A stretch of 64,000 nucleotides of DNA from Paenibacillus sp. HWE-109 (GTDB lineage Bacteria; Bacillota; Bacilli; Paenibacillales; NBRC-103111): the NCBI RefSeq assembly GCF_022163125.1, contig NZ_CP091881.1, forward strand, positions 7,455,001 through 7,519,000, read 5' to 3'. The notes beneath the pieces were generated by a model, which saw only the letters and a program-made list of their open reading frames with translations, made no database searches and was not told where the DNA came from. The first letter of the stretch is position 1; each line of letters starts with the position of its first letter. Position numbers and translations under genes: made by a program. Positions 8,699 to 17,972 of the stretch are shown piece after piece.

Positions 8699-9457
8699 AT
8701 GATGAGACGGATGAAAAATTTTTTTGGAACGTTGGCTTCATTATTTAACGTCGAAAAAGAGGACTGCCCTCTTTGTAAGCAAGCAAGTGTAATTCAATTG
8801 AAACAACTTGGTCTTTGCAAGTCGTGTTTTGATCGGATTCCCTGGATTCTAAAAGTGCAATGTCCTATTTGTGGACGAGGCGAAAAATGTTGGGATTGTC
8901 AGAGGAGACAGCTGACCTATTTCACAAAAAATCGCAGCGCTGTAAAATATGATAATAGCATGAAAGGGTTGCTAGCGAGATATAAATATCGTGGGGATGA
9001 ACGTCTTGAGTCAGTAATAGGTAACATGCTTGTTCATGCGTATCATTTAGTGAAAATTGATGAGCAGAAGGAAGCTAGTAACTCCAGTAGAGCGCAATCA
9101 ATTATCACCTTCGTACCCGTGAGCGATAGAAGAATGCTGGAACGGGGTTTTAATCAAGCGGAACAAATGGCTTTTGAATTAGGAAGACGAGTTGGATTGA
9201 TCGTTGTACCCCTTCTTACTCGTTCCAAGCATACCGATAAACAAAGTTTTAAGAAGAGGAATGAGCGATTGGAAGATTTGGAACATGTGTTTGAATTGGA
9301 TTTATCGTATATAACTCATGAGGGATTGGTGGAAACATCGGGGATTATTTACCTTGTGGATGACGTATATACAACAGGAAGTACAATGAACCAGTGTGCC
9401 AGTGTGCTGAGAGATAATTTCTCCGCTGAGGTAGTTGGACTAACATGGGCGCGGTGA
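8699..9457 (+). CDS. comFC: Competence protein ComFC, phosphoribosyltransferase fold
   Basis: 252 residues starting one base after the comFA stop; two ATGs in tandem (8699, 8702) could serve. The N-terminus holds cysteine pairs typical of ComFC/GntX zinc binding (CPLCKQ, CKSCFD, CPICGRG, CWDCQ). The C-terminal half is a type I phosphoribosyltransferase fold with the PRPP-loop sequence IYLVDDVYTTGSTM. ComFC is required for natural transformation; its enzymatic reaction is unknown. comFB is absent between comFA and comFC, unlike in Bacillus subtilis. Confidence 0.93.
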   Translation: MMRRMKNFFGTLASLFNVEKEDCPLCKQASVIQLKQLGLCKSCFDRIPWILKVQCPICGRGEKCWDCQRRQLTYFTKNRSAVKYDNSMKGLLARYKYRGDERLESVIGNMLVHAYHLVKIDEQKEASNSSRAQSIITFVPVSDRRMLERGFNQAEQMAFELGRRVGLIVVPLLTRSKHTDKQSFKKRNERLEDLEHVFELDLSYITHEGLVETSGIIYLVDDVYTTGSTMNQCASVLRDNFSAEVVGLTWAR

Positions 9458-9576
9458 GAATTATAGGTGGAAAGAAGTTTGAAGATTGAGCAGTTATAAC
9501 AAATTCTCATAGAAAAATCCACAAAAAAAAATGTTGAATATTGATGTCGATTTTTCGAAAAAACTCATAAAAACGC

Positions 9577-9604
9577 TAATTTTTTTTATATAGTAGGCCG
9601 ATAG
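9577..9604 (+). promoter_or_regulatory. Sigma-D (motility) promoter candidate for the giant repeat gene
   Basis: TAAT at 9577-9580, 16 bp, GCCGATAG at 9597-9604. This matches the sigma-D consensus TAAA-N14-16-GCCGATAT and has exactly the spacer of the flgM, hag and fliD promoters in this window. Transcription would start near 9612, leaving a leader of about 108 nt. Confidence 0.65.
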
Positions 9605-9719
9605 ATATAGTAGTACATGTATTAAGCAGTCCTTATTTACTAGATAATTGATAGGATTGTGATAATCAAAAGGTTTAATGAGTGTATTTCAACTAAAGAT
9701 TTTAAAAGGAGACTGCTCA

Positions 9720-12700
9720 ATGGTACAAAAGGGAAGCAAGAAACTACTAGCAACAATATTACTAGGTTCAGCAGTTGCTCTTATACCAATTGCTACTGCA
9801 AATGCAGCAGAAGTAGCTGTGAGTTGGAATACAGATAACGTTATTATTACTAATAATGTTGGTAAGCCCGATATAGTAAAAGTTGGAGGATTAGTAGAGG
9901 GGGCAATTGTTAAGGTATATGACAAAGCTACCGGTGGAGTTTTACTAGGCTCTGGTACTGTTGCAAAAGGTTCCACGGAGGCATTAGTAAGTATTGCCAA
10001 CCTAGGTGCCGCATCTGGGAAGGTATACATATCCGTAGTTTTGGAAACGGCAGCAACTGAAACATCCTTTTCTGCTGAAGCCGCATCCGATGCACCAGTA
10101 GCAGACAATATTACGATTACGAATAATGCAGGACTTACTGACAGCGTAAAAGTAACAGGTCTAGCTGTTGGCGATATCGTGAAAGTGTACAAAAAAGGCG
10201 CAGCAACCGTGCTGGGAACATCAACAGTAGCAACAGGGAAAACGGAAGCCATCGTAAGCGTTCCGCAATTGGGGACAGCAGCGGGTGACATCGAAGTAAC
10301 TATTACTTCGACAGGTAAATTGGAGTCTACAAAAGTAGAAAAAGCTTATGATGCTGAAAGTAAAACGAACGCTTTGGATGAAACAAGCGCTGCAGCAACG
10401 AACAATGTAGGAAAAGCAGATACTGTAGCTTTCACAGGTTTGACTGCCGGAACTATTATTAAAATATATGATAAGCCGTTGTCAGATACAACTAAAAAGC
10501 AATTAGGAACAGCAACGGTAGCGGCAGGAGCAACAACGGCCTCTATTACAATAGCACAATTGGGAACAGCATCAGGTACAGTTTTTGTAACAGCAACGGA
10601 AGCAGGCAAAACAGAAAGCGATGCGTTGGAAGTTAGTTATACAGCAGAAGCAGTATCCACAGCTCCAGATGCGGCTAACATCACAATCGTTAATAATGCG
10701 GTCGTTGCAGATAGCGTAAAAGTAACAGGTCTAGCTGTTGGCGATATCGTGAAAGTGTACAAAAAAGGCGTAGCAACTGTGCTGGCGACATCGACAGCGG
10801 TAGCAACAGGGAAAACAGAAGCCATCGTAAGCGTACCACAACTGGGAACAGCAGCTGGCGACATTGAAGTAACGGTAACTTCCACAGGTAAACTGGAATC
10901 CACGAAAGTGGAGAAAGCTTTCGACGCAGAAGGTCAAACGGATGCTCTAGTGGAAGCGAACGTAACGGCAACCAACAACGTCGGGAAATCAGATACGGTA
11001 GACTTCAAGGGATTAACTGCAGGTACCATCGTCAAAGTGTATGACAAAGCCCTATCAGATACGACGAAAAAACAAATTGGAATGGTAACCGTAGCGGCAA
11101 ACGCAACAACGGCATCCGTCAGCATCACACAACTGGGCGCAACGTCTGGTAAAGTCTATGTTACTGCAACTGTCGCAGGTAAAACCGAAAGCGAAGGGCT
11201 GGAAGTTAGCTACACAGCGGAATCGGTCTCCACAGCTCCAGATGCGGCTAACATCACAATCGTTAATAATGCGGTTGTTGCAGATAGCGTAAAAGTAACA
11301 GGTCTAGCTGTTGGCGATATCGTGAAAGTGTACAAAAAAGGCGTAGCAACTGTGCTGGCGACATCGACAGCGGTAGCAACAGGGAAAACGGAAGCCATCG
11401 TAAGCGTTCCACAACTGGGAACAGCAGCTGGCGACATTGAAGTAACGGTAACTTCGACAGGTAAACTGGAATCCACAAAAGTGGAGAAAGCTTTCGACGC
11501 AGAAGGTCAAACGGATGCTCTAGTGGAAGCGAACGTAACGGCCACCAACAACGTTGGAAAAGCAGATACGGTAGATTTTACGGGGTTAACAGCAGGCACC
11601 ATCGTCAAAGTGTATGACAAAGCCCTATCAGATACGACGAAAAAACAAATTGGAACGGCAACCGTAGCGGCAAACGCAACAACGGCATCCGCCAGCATCA
11701 CACAACTGGGCGCAACGTCTGGCAAAGTGTATGTTACTGCAACCGTCGCAGGTAAAACCGAAAGCGAAGGGCTGGAAGTTAGCTACACAGCGGAATCGGT
11801 CTCCACAGCTCCAGATGCGGCTAACATCACAATCGTTAATAATGCGGTTGTTGCAGATAGCGTAAAAGTAACAGGTCTAGCTGTTGGCGATATCGTGAAA
11901 GTGTACAAAAAAGGCGTAGCAACTGTCCTGTCGACAGCGACGGTAGCAACAGGGAAAACAGAAGCCATCGTAAGCGTTCCACAACTGGGAACAGCAGCTG
12001 GCGATATCGAAGTAACGGTAACTTCCACAGGGAAACTGGAGTCCACGAAAGTGGAGAAAGCTTTCGACGCAGAAGGTCAAACGGATGCTCTAGTGGAAGC
12101 GAACGTAACGGCAACGAATAACGTTGGAAAAGCAGATACGGTAGACTTCACGGGATTAACTGCAGGTACCATCGTCAAAGTGTATGACAAAGCTCTTTCA
12201 GATACGACGAAAAAACAAATTGGAACGGCAACCGTAGCGGCAGGTGCAACAACGGCATCCGTCAGCATTGCACAATTGGGCGCAACGTCTGGCAAAGTGT
12301 ATGTTACTGCAACCGTCGCAGGTAAAACCGAAAGCGAAGGGCTGGAAGTTAGCTACACAGCGGAATCGGTCTCTACAGCTCCAGATGCGGCTAACATCAC
12401 AATCGTTAATAATGCGGTTGTTGCAGATAGCGTAAAAGTAACAGGTCTAGCTGTTGGCGATATCGTGAAAGTGTACAAAAAAGGCGTAGCAACTGTCCTG
12501 TCGACAGCGACGGTAGCAACAGGGAAAACAGAAGCCATCGTAAGCGTATCACAACTGGGAACAGCAGCTGGCGATATCGAAGTAACGGTAACTTCCACAG
12601 GGAAACTGGAGTCCACGAAAGTGGAGAAAGCTTTCGACGCAGAAGGTCAAACGGATGCTCTAGTGGAAGCGAACGTAAAGGCCACCAACAACGTTGGAAA

Positions 12701-15700
12701 AGCAGATACGGTAGATTTTACGGGGTTAACAGCAGGCACCATCGTCAAAGTGTATGACAAAGCCCTATCAGATACGACGAAAAAACAAATTGGAACGGCA
12801 ACCGTAGCGGCAAACGCAACAACGGCATCCGCCAGCATTGCACAATTGGGCGCAACGTCTGGCAAAGTGTATGTTACTGCAACCGTCGCAGGTAAAACCG
12901 AAAGCGAAGGGCTGGAAGTTAGCTACACAGCGGAATCGGTCTCCACAGCTCCAGATGCGGCTAACATCACGATCGTTAATAATGCGGTTGTTGCAGATAG
13001 CGTAAAAGTAACAGGTCTAGCTGTTGGCGATATCGTGAAAGTGTACAAAAAAGGCGTAGCAACTGTCCTGTCGACAGCGACGGTAGCAACAGGGAAAACA
13101 GAAGCCATCGTAAGCGTACCACAACTGGGAACAGCAGCTGGCGACATTGAAGTAACGGTAACTTCCACAGGGAAACTGGAATCCACGAAAGTGGAGAAAG
13201 CTTTCGACGCAGAAGGTCAAACGGATGCTCTAGTGGAAGCGAACGTAACGGCCACCAACAACGTTGGAAAAGCAGATACGGTAGATTTTACGGGGTTAAC
13301 AGCAGGCACCATCGTCAAAGTGTATGACAAAGCTCTTTCAGATACGACGAAAAAACAAATTGGAACGGCAACCGTAGCGGCAAACGCAACAACGGCATCC
13401 GCCAGCATTGCACAATTGGGCGCAACGTCTGGCAAAGTGTATGTTACTGCAACCGTCGCAGGTAAAACCGAAAGCGAAGGGCTGGAAGTTAGCTACACAG
13501 CGGAATCGGTTTCCACAGCTCCAGATGCGGCTAACATCACAATCGTTAATAATGCGGTTGTTGCAGATAGCGTAAAAGTAACAGGTCTGGCTGTTGGCGA
13601 TATCGTGAAAGTGTACAAAAAAGGCGTAGCAACTGTCCTGTCGACAGCGACGGTAGCAACAGGGAAAACAGAAGCCATCGTAAGCGTATCACAACTGGGA
13701 ACAGCAGCTGGCGACATTGAAGTAACGGTAACTTCCACAGGGAAACTGGAGTCCACGAAAGTGGAGAAAGCTTTCGACGCAGAAGGTCAAACGGATGCTC
13801 TAGTGGAAGCGAACGTAACGGCAACCAATAACGTCGGGAAACCAGATACGGTAGACTTCAAGGGATTAACTGCAGGTACCATCGTCAAAGTGTATGACAA
13901 AGCCCTTTCAGATACGACGAAAAAACAAATTGGAACGGTAACCGTAGCGGCAAACGCAACAACGGCATCCGTCAGCATCACACAACTGGGCGCAACGTCT
14001 GGTAAAGTGTATGTTACTGCAACGGTCGCAGGTAAAACCGAAAGCGAAGGGCTGGAAGTTAGCTACACAGCGGAATCGGTCTCCACAGCTCCAGATGCGG
14101 CTAACATCACAATCGTTAATAATGCGGTTGTTGCAGATAGCGTAAAAGTAACAGGTCTAGCTGTTGGCGATATCGTGAAAGTGTACAAAAAAGGCGTAGC
14201 AACTGTGCTGGCGACATCGACGGTAGCAACAGGGAAAACGGAAGCCATCGTAAGCGTACCACAACTGGGAACAGCAGCTGGAGACATTGAAGTAACGGTA
14301 ACTTCCACAGGGAAACTGGAATCCACGAAAGTGGAGAAAGCTTTCGATGCAGAAGGTCAATCCGATGCTTTGGTGGAAGCGAACGTAACGGCAACCAATA
14401 ACGTCGGGAAACCAGATACGGTAGACTTCAAGGGATTAACTGCAGGTACCATCGTCAAAGTGTATGACAAAGCTCTGTCAGATACGACGAAAAAACAAAT
14501 TGGAACGGCAACCGTAGCGGCAGGCGCAACAACGGCATCCGTCAGCATCACACAACTGGGCGCAACGTCTGGTAAAGTCTATGTTACTGCAACGGTCGCA
14601 GGTAAAACCGAAAGCGAAGGGCTGGAAGTTAGCTACACAGCGGAATCGGTCTCCACAGCTCCAGATGCGGCTAACATCACAATCGTTAATAATGCGGTTG
14701 TTGCAGATAGCGTAAAAGTAACAGGTCTAGCTGTTGGCGATATCGTGAAAGTGTACAAAAAAGGCGTAGCAACTGTGCTGGCGACATCGACAGCGGTAGC
14801 AACAGGGAAGACAGAAGCCATCGTAAGCGTACCACAACTGGGAACAGCAGCGGGCGATATCGAAGTAACGGTAACTTCCACAGGTAAACTGGAATCCACG
14901 AAAGTGGAGAAAGCTTTCGATGCAGAAGGTCAATCCGATGCTTTGGTGGAAGCGAACGTAACAGCAACCAACAACGTTGGAAAAGCAGATACGGTTGCTT
15001 TCACGGGATTAACAGCGGGCACCATCGTCAAAGTGTATGACAAAGCCCTATCAGATACGACGAAAAAACAAATTGGAACGGCAACCGTAGCGGCAGGCGC
15101 AACAACGGCATCCGTCAGCATCACACAACTGGGCGCAACGTCTGGCAAAGTGTATGTTACTGCAACCGTAGCAGGTAAAACCGAAAGCGAAGGGCTGGAA
15201 GTTAGCTACACAGCGGAATCGGTCTCCACAGCTCCAGATGCGGCTAACATCACAATCGTCAATAATGCGGTTATTGCAGATAGCGTAAAAGTAACAGGTC
15301 TGGCTGTTGGCGATATCGTGAAAGTGTACAAAAAAGGCGTAGCAACCGTGCTGGCGACATCGACAGCGGTAGCAACAGGGAAAACGGAAGCCATCGTAAG
15401 TGTTCCACAACTGGGAACAGCAGCTGGCGACATTGAAGTAACGGTAACTTCCACAGGTAAACTGGAATCCACGAAAGTGGAGAAAGCTTTTGAAGCAGAA
15501 GGACAAGCCGATACCGTAGTAGAAGCGAACGTAACCGTAACAAATAACGTCGGGAAAGCAGATACGGTTGCCTTCACGGGATTAACAGCGGGCACCATCG
15601 TTAAAGTGTACGACAAAGCATTGTCGGATACGACGAAAAAGCAAATTGGAACGGCAACCGTAGCGGCAGGCGCAACAACGGCATCCGTCAGCATCCCACA

Positions 15701-16358
15701 ACTGGGCGCAACGTCTGGTAAAGTCTATGTTACTGCAACGGTCGCAGGTAAAACCGAAAGCGCAGGGCTGGAAGTTAGCTACACAGCGGAAGCAGTATCA
15801 ACGGCTCCAGATGCGGCAAGCATCACGATTGTTAATAATGCAGTAATTCCAGATAGCGTAAAAGTAACAGGTCTAGCTGCTGGCGATATCGTGAAAGTGT
15901 ACAAAAAAGGCGAAGCAACCGTTCTGGCGACATCGACAGCGGTAGCAACAGGGAAGACAGAAGCCATTGTAAGTATTCCGCAACTGGGAGCAGTAGCGGG
16001 CGACATCGAAGTAACCGTAACTTCGACAGGGAAACTGGAGTCTACGAAAGTAGAGAAAGCTTTCGACGCAGAAGCGAAAACGGCAACCCTAGATGCAAGT
16101 AAAATAACAGTGTTGAATAAAGTAGGTAATGCAGACTCTGTAACTGTTACTGGTCTAACAACAGGCACTGTAGTCAAAGTGTATACTAAAGCATTAGCTG
16201 GAACACAAATTGGAGTAGCAACTGTGTTAGCTGGTAAAACAGATGTTACATTGAATGTTTCAAACTTAGGTTTCTCGGCAGGTAAAGTGTATGTTACAAA
16301 TGCAGAAGTAGGGAAATTAGAAAGTGATACTGTTGAAGTTGATTATGCTGCTGAATAA
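9720..16358 (+). CDS. Giant secreted protein of about 23 beta-rich repeats
   Basis: 2212 residues from ATG 9720, set by AAAAGGAG at 9704-9711. A classic signal peptide (lysine-rich start, hydrophobic core, ATANA before AEVAVSW) implies export. The rest is one leading domain then eleven A/B pairs. A (about 93 residues) carries DSVKVTGLAVGDIVKVYKKG and ends KLESTKVEKAFDAE. B (about 97) carries TIVKVYDKALSDTTKKQIG and ends TESEGLEVSYTAESVSTAP. Strand-turn spacing suggests Ig-like sandwiches; I cannot assign a named family. There is no cysteine, LPXTG, SLH, choline- or wall-binding domain, so attachment is unexplained. It sits between comFC and yvyF, where Bacillus subtilis has no such gene. Surface filament, adhesin or S-layer-like roles are inference from the sigma-D-like promoter and repeat design. 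Confidence 0.88.
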   Translation: MVQKGSKKLLATILLGSAVALIPIATANAAEVAVSWNTDNVIITNNVGKPDIVKVGGLVEGAIVKVYDKATGGVLLGSGTVAKGSTEALVSIANLGAASGKVYISVVLETAATETSFSAEAASDAPVADNITITNNAGLTDSVKVTGLAVGDIVKVYKKGAATVLGTSTVATGKTEAIVSVPQLGTAAGDIEVTITSTGKLESTKVEKAYDAESKTNALDETSAAATNNVGKADTVAFTGLTAGTIIKIYDKPLSDTTKKQLGTATVAAGATTASITIAQLGTASGTVFVTATEAGKTESDALEVSYTAEAVSTAPDAANITIVNNAVVADSVKVTGLAVGDIVKVYKKGVATVLATSTAVATGKTEAIVSVPQLGTAAGDIEVTVTSTGKLESTKVEKAFDAEGQTDALVEANVTATNNVGKSDTVDFKGLTAGTIVKVYDKALSDTTKKQIGMVTVAANATTASVSITQLGATSGKVYVTATVAGKTESEGLEVSYTAESVSTAPDAANITIVNNAVVADSVKVTGLAVGDIVKVYKKGVATVLATSTAVATGKTEAIVSVPQLGTAAGDIEVTVTSTGKLESTKVEKAFDAEGQTDALVEANVTATNNVGKADTVDFTGLTAGTIVKVYDKALSDTTKKQIGTATVAANATTASASITQLGATSGKVYVTATVAGKTESEGLEVSYTAESVSTAPDAANITIVNNAVVADSVKVTGLAVGDIVKVYKKGVATVLSTATVATGKTEAIVSVPQLGTAAGDIEVTVTSTGKLESTKVEKAFDAEGQTDALVEANVTATNNVGKADTVDFTGLTAGTIVKVYDKALSDTTKKQIGTATVAAGATTASVSIAQLGATSGKVYVTATVAGKTESEGLEVSYTAESVSTAPDAANITIVNNAVVADSVKVTGLAVGDIVKVYKKGVATVLSTATVATGKTEAIVSVSQLGTAAGDIEVTVTSTGKLESTKVEKAFDAEGQTDALVEANVKATNNVGKADTVDFTGLTAGTIVKVYDKALSDTTKKQIGTATVAANATTASASIAQLGATSGKVYVTATVAGKTESEGLEVSYTAESVSTAPDAANITIVNNAVVADSVKVTGLAVGDIVKVYKKGVATVLSTATVATGKTEAIVSVPQLGTAAGDIEVTVTSTGKLESTKVEKAFDAEGQTDALVEANVTATNNVGKADTVDFTGLTAGTIVKVYDKALSDTTKKQIGTATVAANATTASASIAQLGATSGKVYVTATVAGKTESEGLEVSYTAESVSTAPDAANITIVNNAVVADSVKVTGLAVGDIVKVYKKGVATVLSTATVATGKTEAIVSVSQLGTAAGDIEVTVTSTGKLESTKVEKAFDAEGQTDALVEANVTATNNVGKPDTVDFKGLTAGTIVKVYDKALSDTTKKQIGTVTVAANATTASVSITQLGATSGKVYVTATVAGKTESEGLEVSYTAESVSTAPDAANITIVNNAVVADSVKVTGLAVGDIVKVYKKGVATVLATSTVATGKTEAIVSVPQLGTAAGDIEVTVTSTGKLESTKVEKAFDAEGQSDALVEANVTATNNVGKPDTVDFKGLTAGTIVKVYDKALSDTTKKQIGTATVAAGATTASVSITQLGATSGKVYVTATVAGKTESEGLEVSYTAESVSTAPDAANITIVNNAVVADSVKVTGLAVGDIVKVYKKGVATVLATSTAVATGKTEAIVSVPQLGTAAGDIEVTVTSTGKLESTKVEKAFDAEGQSDALVEANVTATNNVGKADTVAFTGLTAGTIVKVYDKALSDTTKKQIGTATVAAGATTASVSITQLGATSGKVYVTATVAGKTESEGLEVSYTAESVSTAPDAANITIVNNAVIADSVKVTGLAVGDIVKVYKKGVATVLATSTAVATGKTEAIVSVPQLGTAAGDIEVTVTSTGKLESTKVEKAFEAEGQADTVVEANVTVTNNVGKADTVAFTGLTAGTIVKVYDKALSDTTKKQIGTATVAAGATTASVSIPQLGATSGKVYVTATVAGKTESAGLEVSYTAEAVSTAPDAASITIVNNAVIPDSVKVTGLAAGDIVKVYKKGEATVLATSTAVATGKTEAIVSIPQLGAVAGDIEVTVTSTGKLESTKVEKAFDAEAKTATLDASKITVLNKVGNADSVTVTGLTTGTVVKVYTKALAGTQIGVATVLAGKTDVTLNVSNLGFSAGKVYVTNAEVGKLESDTVEVDYAAE
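10660..15805 (+). repeat. Tandem 570/573-bp coding repeats, about nine near-identical units
   Basis: The segment coding VSTAPDAAN recurs at about 10660, 11230, 11803, 12373, 12943, 13513, 14083, 14653, 15226 and 15800. Steps are 570 bp, or 573 bp where one codon is added (ATSTAVATG versus STATVATG or ATSTVATG). Central units are nearly identical at DNA level, including third positions, whereas the first (10100-10660) and last (15800-16358) pairs are clearly diverged. Copy number may be misassembled if short reads were used. Confidence 0.95.
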
Positions 16359-16414
16359 TTAATTAATTAATATTAGAGAGTTGCAATTGCACTTATAATC
16401 AAATTACCCAAAAG

Positions 16415-16452
16415 GCCTTAGTTCGGATATTCCGATCTGAGGCTCTTTTTTA
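16415..16452 (+). terminator. Terminator after the giant repeat gene
   Basis: Thirteen-position stem GCCTTAGTTCGGA / TCCGATCTGAGGC with one mismatch and a 3-base loop, followed by TCTTTTTT. Confidence 0.9.
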
Positions 16453-16606
16453 ACCAACCAAGCTTGTGTATCCAGAGATGTTACTTGTTTCAGGGAATAA
16501 AAAGCTGCATAAAGTGAAGAAAAATATTATTGTGCAAACGCTGTCGAATTGCGGTAAACTGGAATTAATAAATGGGTAATGGGGATAATAGAAGGAGGAG
16601 ATACAA

Positions 16607-17026
16607 GTGGGAATGAATGTCGCTAACTGTCCACGCTGTGGTAAAATATATGTTAAGGGCTTTGCCGAAATGTGTCCAAACTGTTTAAAGGATTTGGAGC
16701 AGCAGTACGATAAATGCCTGAAGTACCTACGTGAGAATAAAGGTACAAACATTCATGATTTAAGTGAGGCGACAGGTGTATCAGTTAAACAGATTACAAA
16801 ATTTATTCGTGATGGTCGCATTTCTATTCTGCATGCACCGAATATGGCCTACTCCTGTGAAGTTTGCGGAGCGTCCATCCGTGAGAATACTATTTGTGAA
16901 CCTTGCCGCAGTAAGCTTGTTAAGGATGTTAGAAACAACGCAGAAGATGAGCGGCGGAAAACAGAGCAGGAAGCAAGAGTTCAAGTTAGTTTTAAAATTA
17001 AAGATCGTTTGGATGAAAGACACTAA
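16607..17026 (+). CDS. yvyF: Flagellar operon protein YvyF
   Basis: 139 residues from GTG 16607 behind GAAGGAGGAG. Cysteine pairs at the N-terminus (CPRCGK, CPNC) and in the middle (CEVCGAS, CEPC) look like two zinc ribbons flanking a helix-turn-helix-like stretch (DLSEATGVSVKQITKFIRDG). It matches the Bacillus YvyF family (flagellar operon protein), always found just before flgM. Its molecular role is poorly defined; the HTH suggests regulation. A terminator after it overlaps the flgM promoter. Confidence 0.9.
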   Translation: MGMNVANCPRCGKIYVKGFAEMCPNCLKDLEQQYDKCLKYLRENKGTNIHDLSEATGVSVKQITKFIRDGRISILHAPNMAYSCEVCGASIRENTICEPCRSKLVKDVRNNAEDERRKTEQEARVQVSFKIKDRLDERH

Positions 17027-17053
17027 TTAATCCTTAAAAGGTTTTTAAGGATA

Positions 17054-17081
17054 TAAAGTTTCATAAGCATGATGCCGATAA
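17054..17081 (+). promoter_or_regulatory. Sigma-D promoter for flgM-flgN-flgK-flgL
   Basis: TAAA at 17054-17057, 16 bp, GCCGATAA at 17074-17081. Identical in both boxes and spacer to the hag promoter at 21884. The -10 element is also the left arm of the yvyF terminator. Confidence 0.85.
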
Positions 17082-17108
17082 TAGTAGTAAAGATTATCGG
17101 CTTTTTAT
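17074..17108 (+). terminator. Terminator after yvyF, overlapping the flgM -10
   Basis: Perfect nine-pair stem GCCGATAAT / ATTATCGGC with a 10-base loop, followed by TTTTTATTTT. Transcripts that start at the embedded sigma-D promoter contain only the right arm and cannot form it. Confidence 0.85.
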
Positions 17109-17141
17109 TTTATATGTCTTAGCAATTAGGAGTGTTACCTT

Positions 17142-17414
17142 ATGAAGATTAATGACAATCAAAGGATCGGTGCAGTAAATCCATACAAAAAAGTAGGAGA
17201 TAGTAAATTTGCGTACTCAACTGAAAAAAAAGATAAACCCAAAGATCAAGTTGAAATTTCAGCTGAAGCAAAGGAACTTTTAGGTGTACATGAGAGTGCT
17301 CGTACGGAAGAGCAAGCTCGTCGTATTGAAGACTTGAAAAGTTCAGTAGCCAATGGTACATACCGTGTGGATGCGAATAAAATTGCAGAAAAACTTCTTC
17401 CATTTCTGAAGTGA
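17142..17414 (+). CDS. flgM: Anti-sigma factor FlgM
   Basis: 90 residues, ATG at 17142 behind TTAGGAGTG. FlgM binds and holds sigma-D until the hook-basal body is finished, so it sets the timing of flagellin expression. Family pattern visible: a disordered charged first half (VEISAEAKELLG motif) and a C-terminal sigma-binding helix pair (RRIEDLKSSVANGTYRVD, then NKIAEKLLPFL). First gene after the sigma-D promoter, so it also represses its own operon. Confidence 0.96.
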   Translation: MKINDNQRIGAVNPYKKVGDSKFAYSTEKKDKPKDQVEISAEAKELLGVHESARTEEQARRIEDLKSSVANGTYRVDANKIAEKLLPFLK

Positions 17415-17442
17415 ACAACAACGTAAAAGCAGGTGAAGGAGC

Positions 17443-17943
17443 ATGTCGATAAAGCCTTTGTTGGATACAATGGATAAACTTCAAGATGCTCATGAGGCAT
17501 TGCTCGAATTGGCAAAAGCTAAGAAGCAAATTCTTATTAGTAACGATGTTGAGCGGCTAAATATGTTTGTAAACAAAGAAAGTAAGTATGTAAGAGCAGT
17601 TGCTGAAGCCAATCAAGAACGCTTGCAACATGTTAGTTCTTACTTGATTTCAAGGGGTTATAATCCAAATCCCAAAATAACGATCAGCGACTTGATAAAA
17701 GTGATATTTAAGGCAGAAGAGAAGCAAGCGCTTTTGCAGGCTCAGCAAAAATTAATGATGACCATTCAGGATCTAAAACAGATCAACAAATTAAATCAAC
17801 AATTAATTGAGCAATCGCTAGCTTTTATCGATTATTCAGTTGATCTAGTCTTAGGGGCCCCTGAAGACGATGTGGTTTATCAGAATCCGCAACAGCAGTC
17901 CTATGGAACCAAACGAACAGGGATTTTTGATACGAAAGCGTAG
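17443..17943 (+). CDS. flgN: Flagellar export chaperone FlgN
   Basis: 166 residues, helical and glutamine-rich, from ATG 17443 behind GGTGAAGGAG, 28 bp after flgM. FlgN binds the hook-junction proteins FlgK and FlgL and brings them to the export gate; both follow directly. The N-terminus (LLDTMDKLQDAHEALLELAK) and QQLIEQSLAFIDYSVDL near the C-terminus fit the FlgN family (Bacillus YvyG). A short polar tail (NPQQQSYGTKR) ends it. Confidence 0.9.
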   Translation: MSIKPLLDTMDKLQDAHEALLELAKAKKQILISNDVERLNMFVNKESKYVRAVAEANQERLQHVSSYLISRGYNPNPKITISDLIKVIFKAEEKQALLQAQQKLMMTIQDLKQINKLNQQLIEQSLAFIDYSVDLVLGAPEDDVVYQNPQQQSYGTKRTGIFDTKA

Positions 17944-17972
17944 TTATGGTCTAACGAAGGGAGATAACACCT

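Noticed and set aside
10660..15805. Possible CRISPR or satellite array
   Set aside because: The period is 570 bp and fully coding in one frame, with no short repeat-spacer pattern.
10637..16177. Repeated minus-strand open frames of about 90 codons through the giant gene
   Set aside because: They recur at the repeat period because the forward repeats recur; shadows of codon use.
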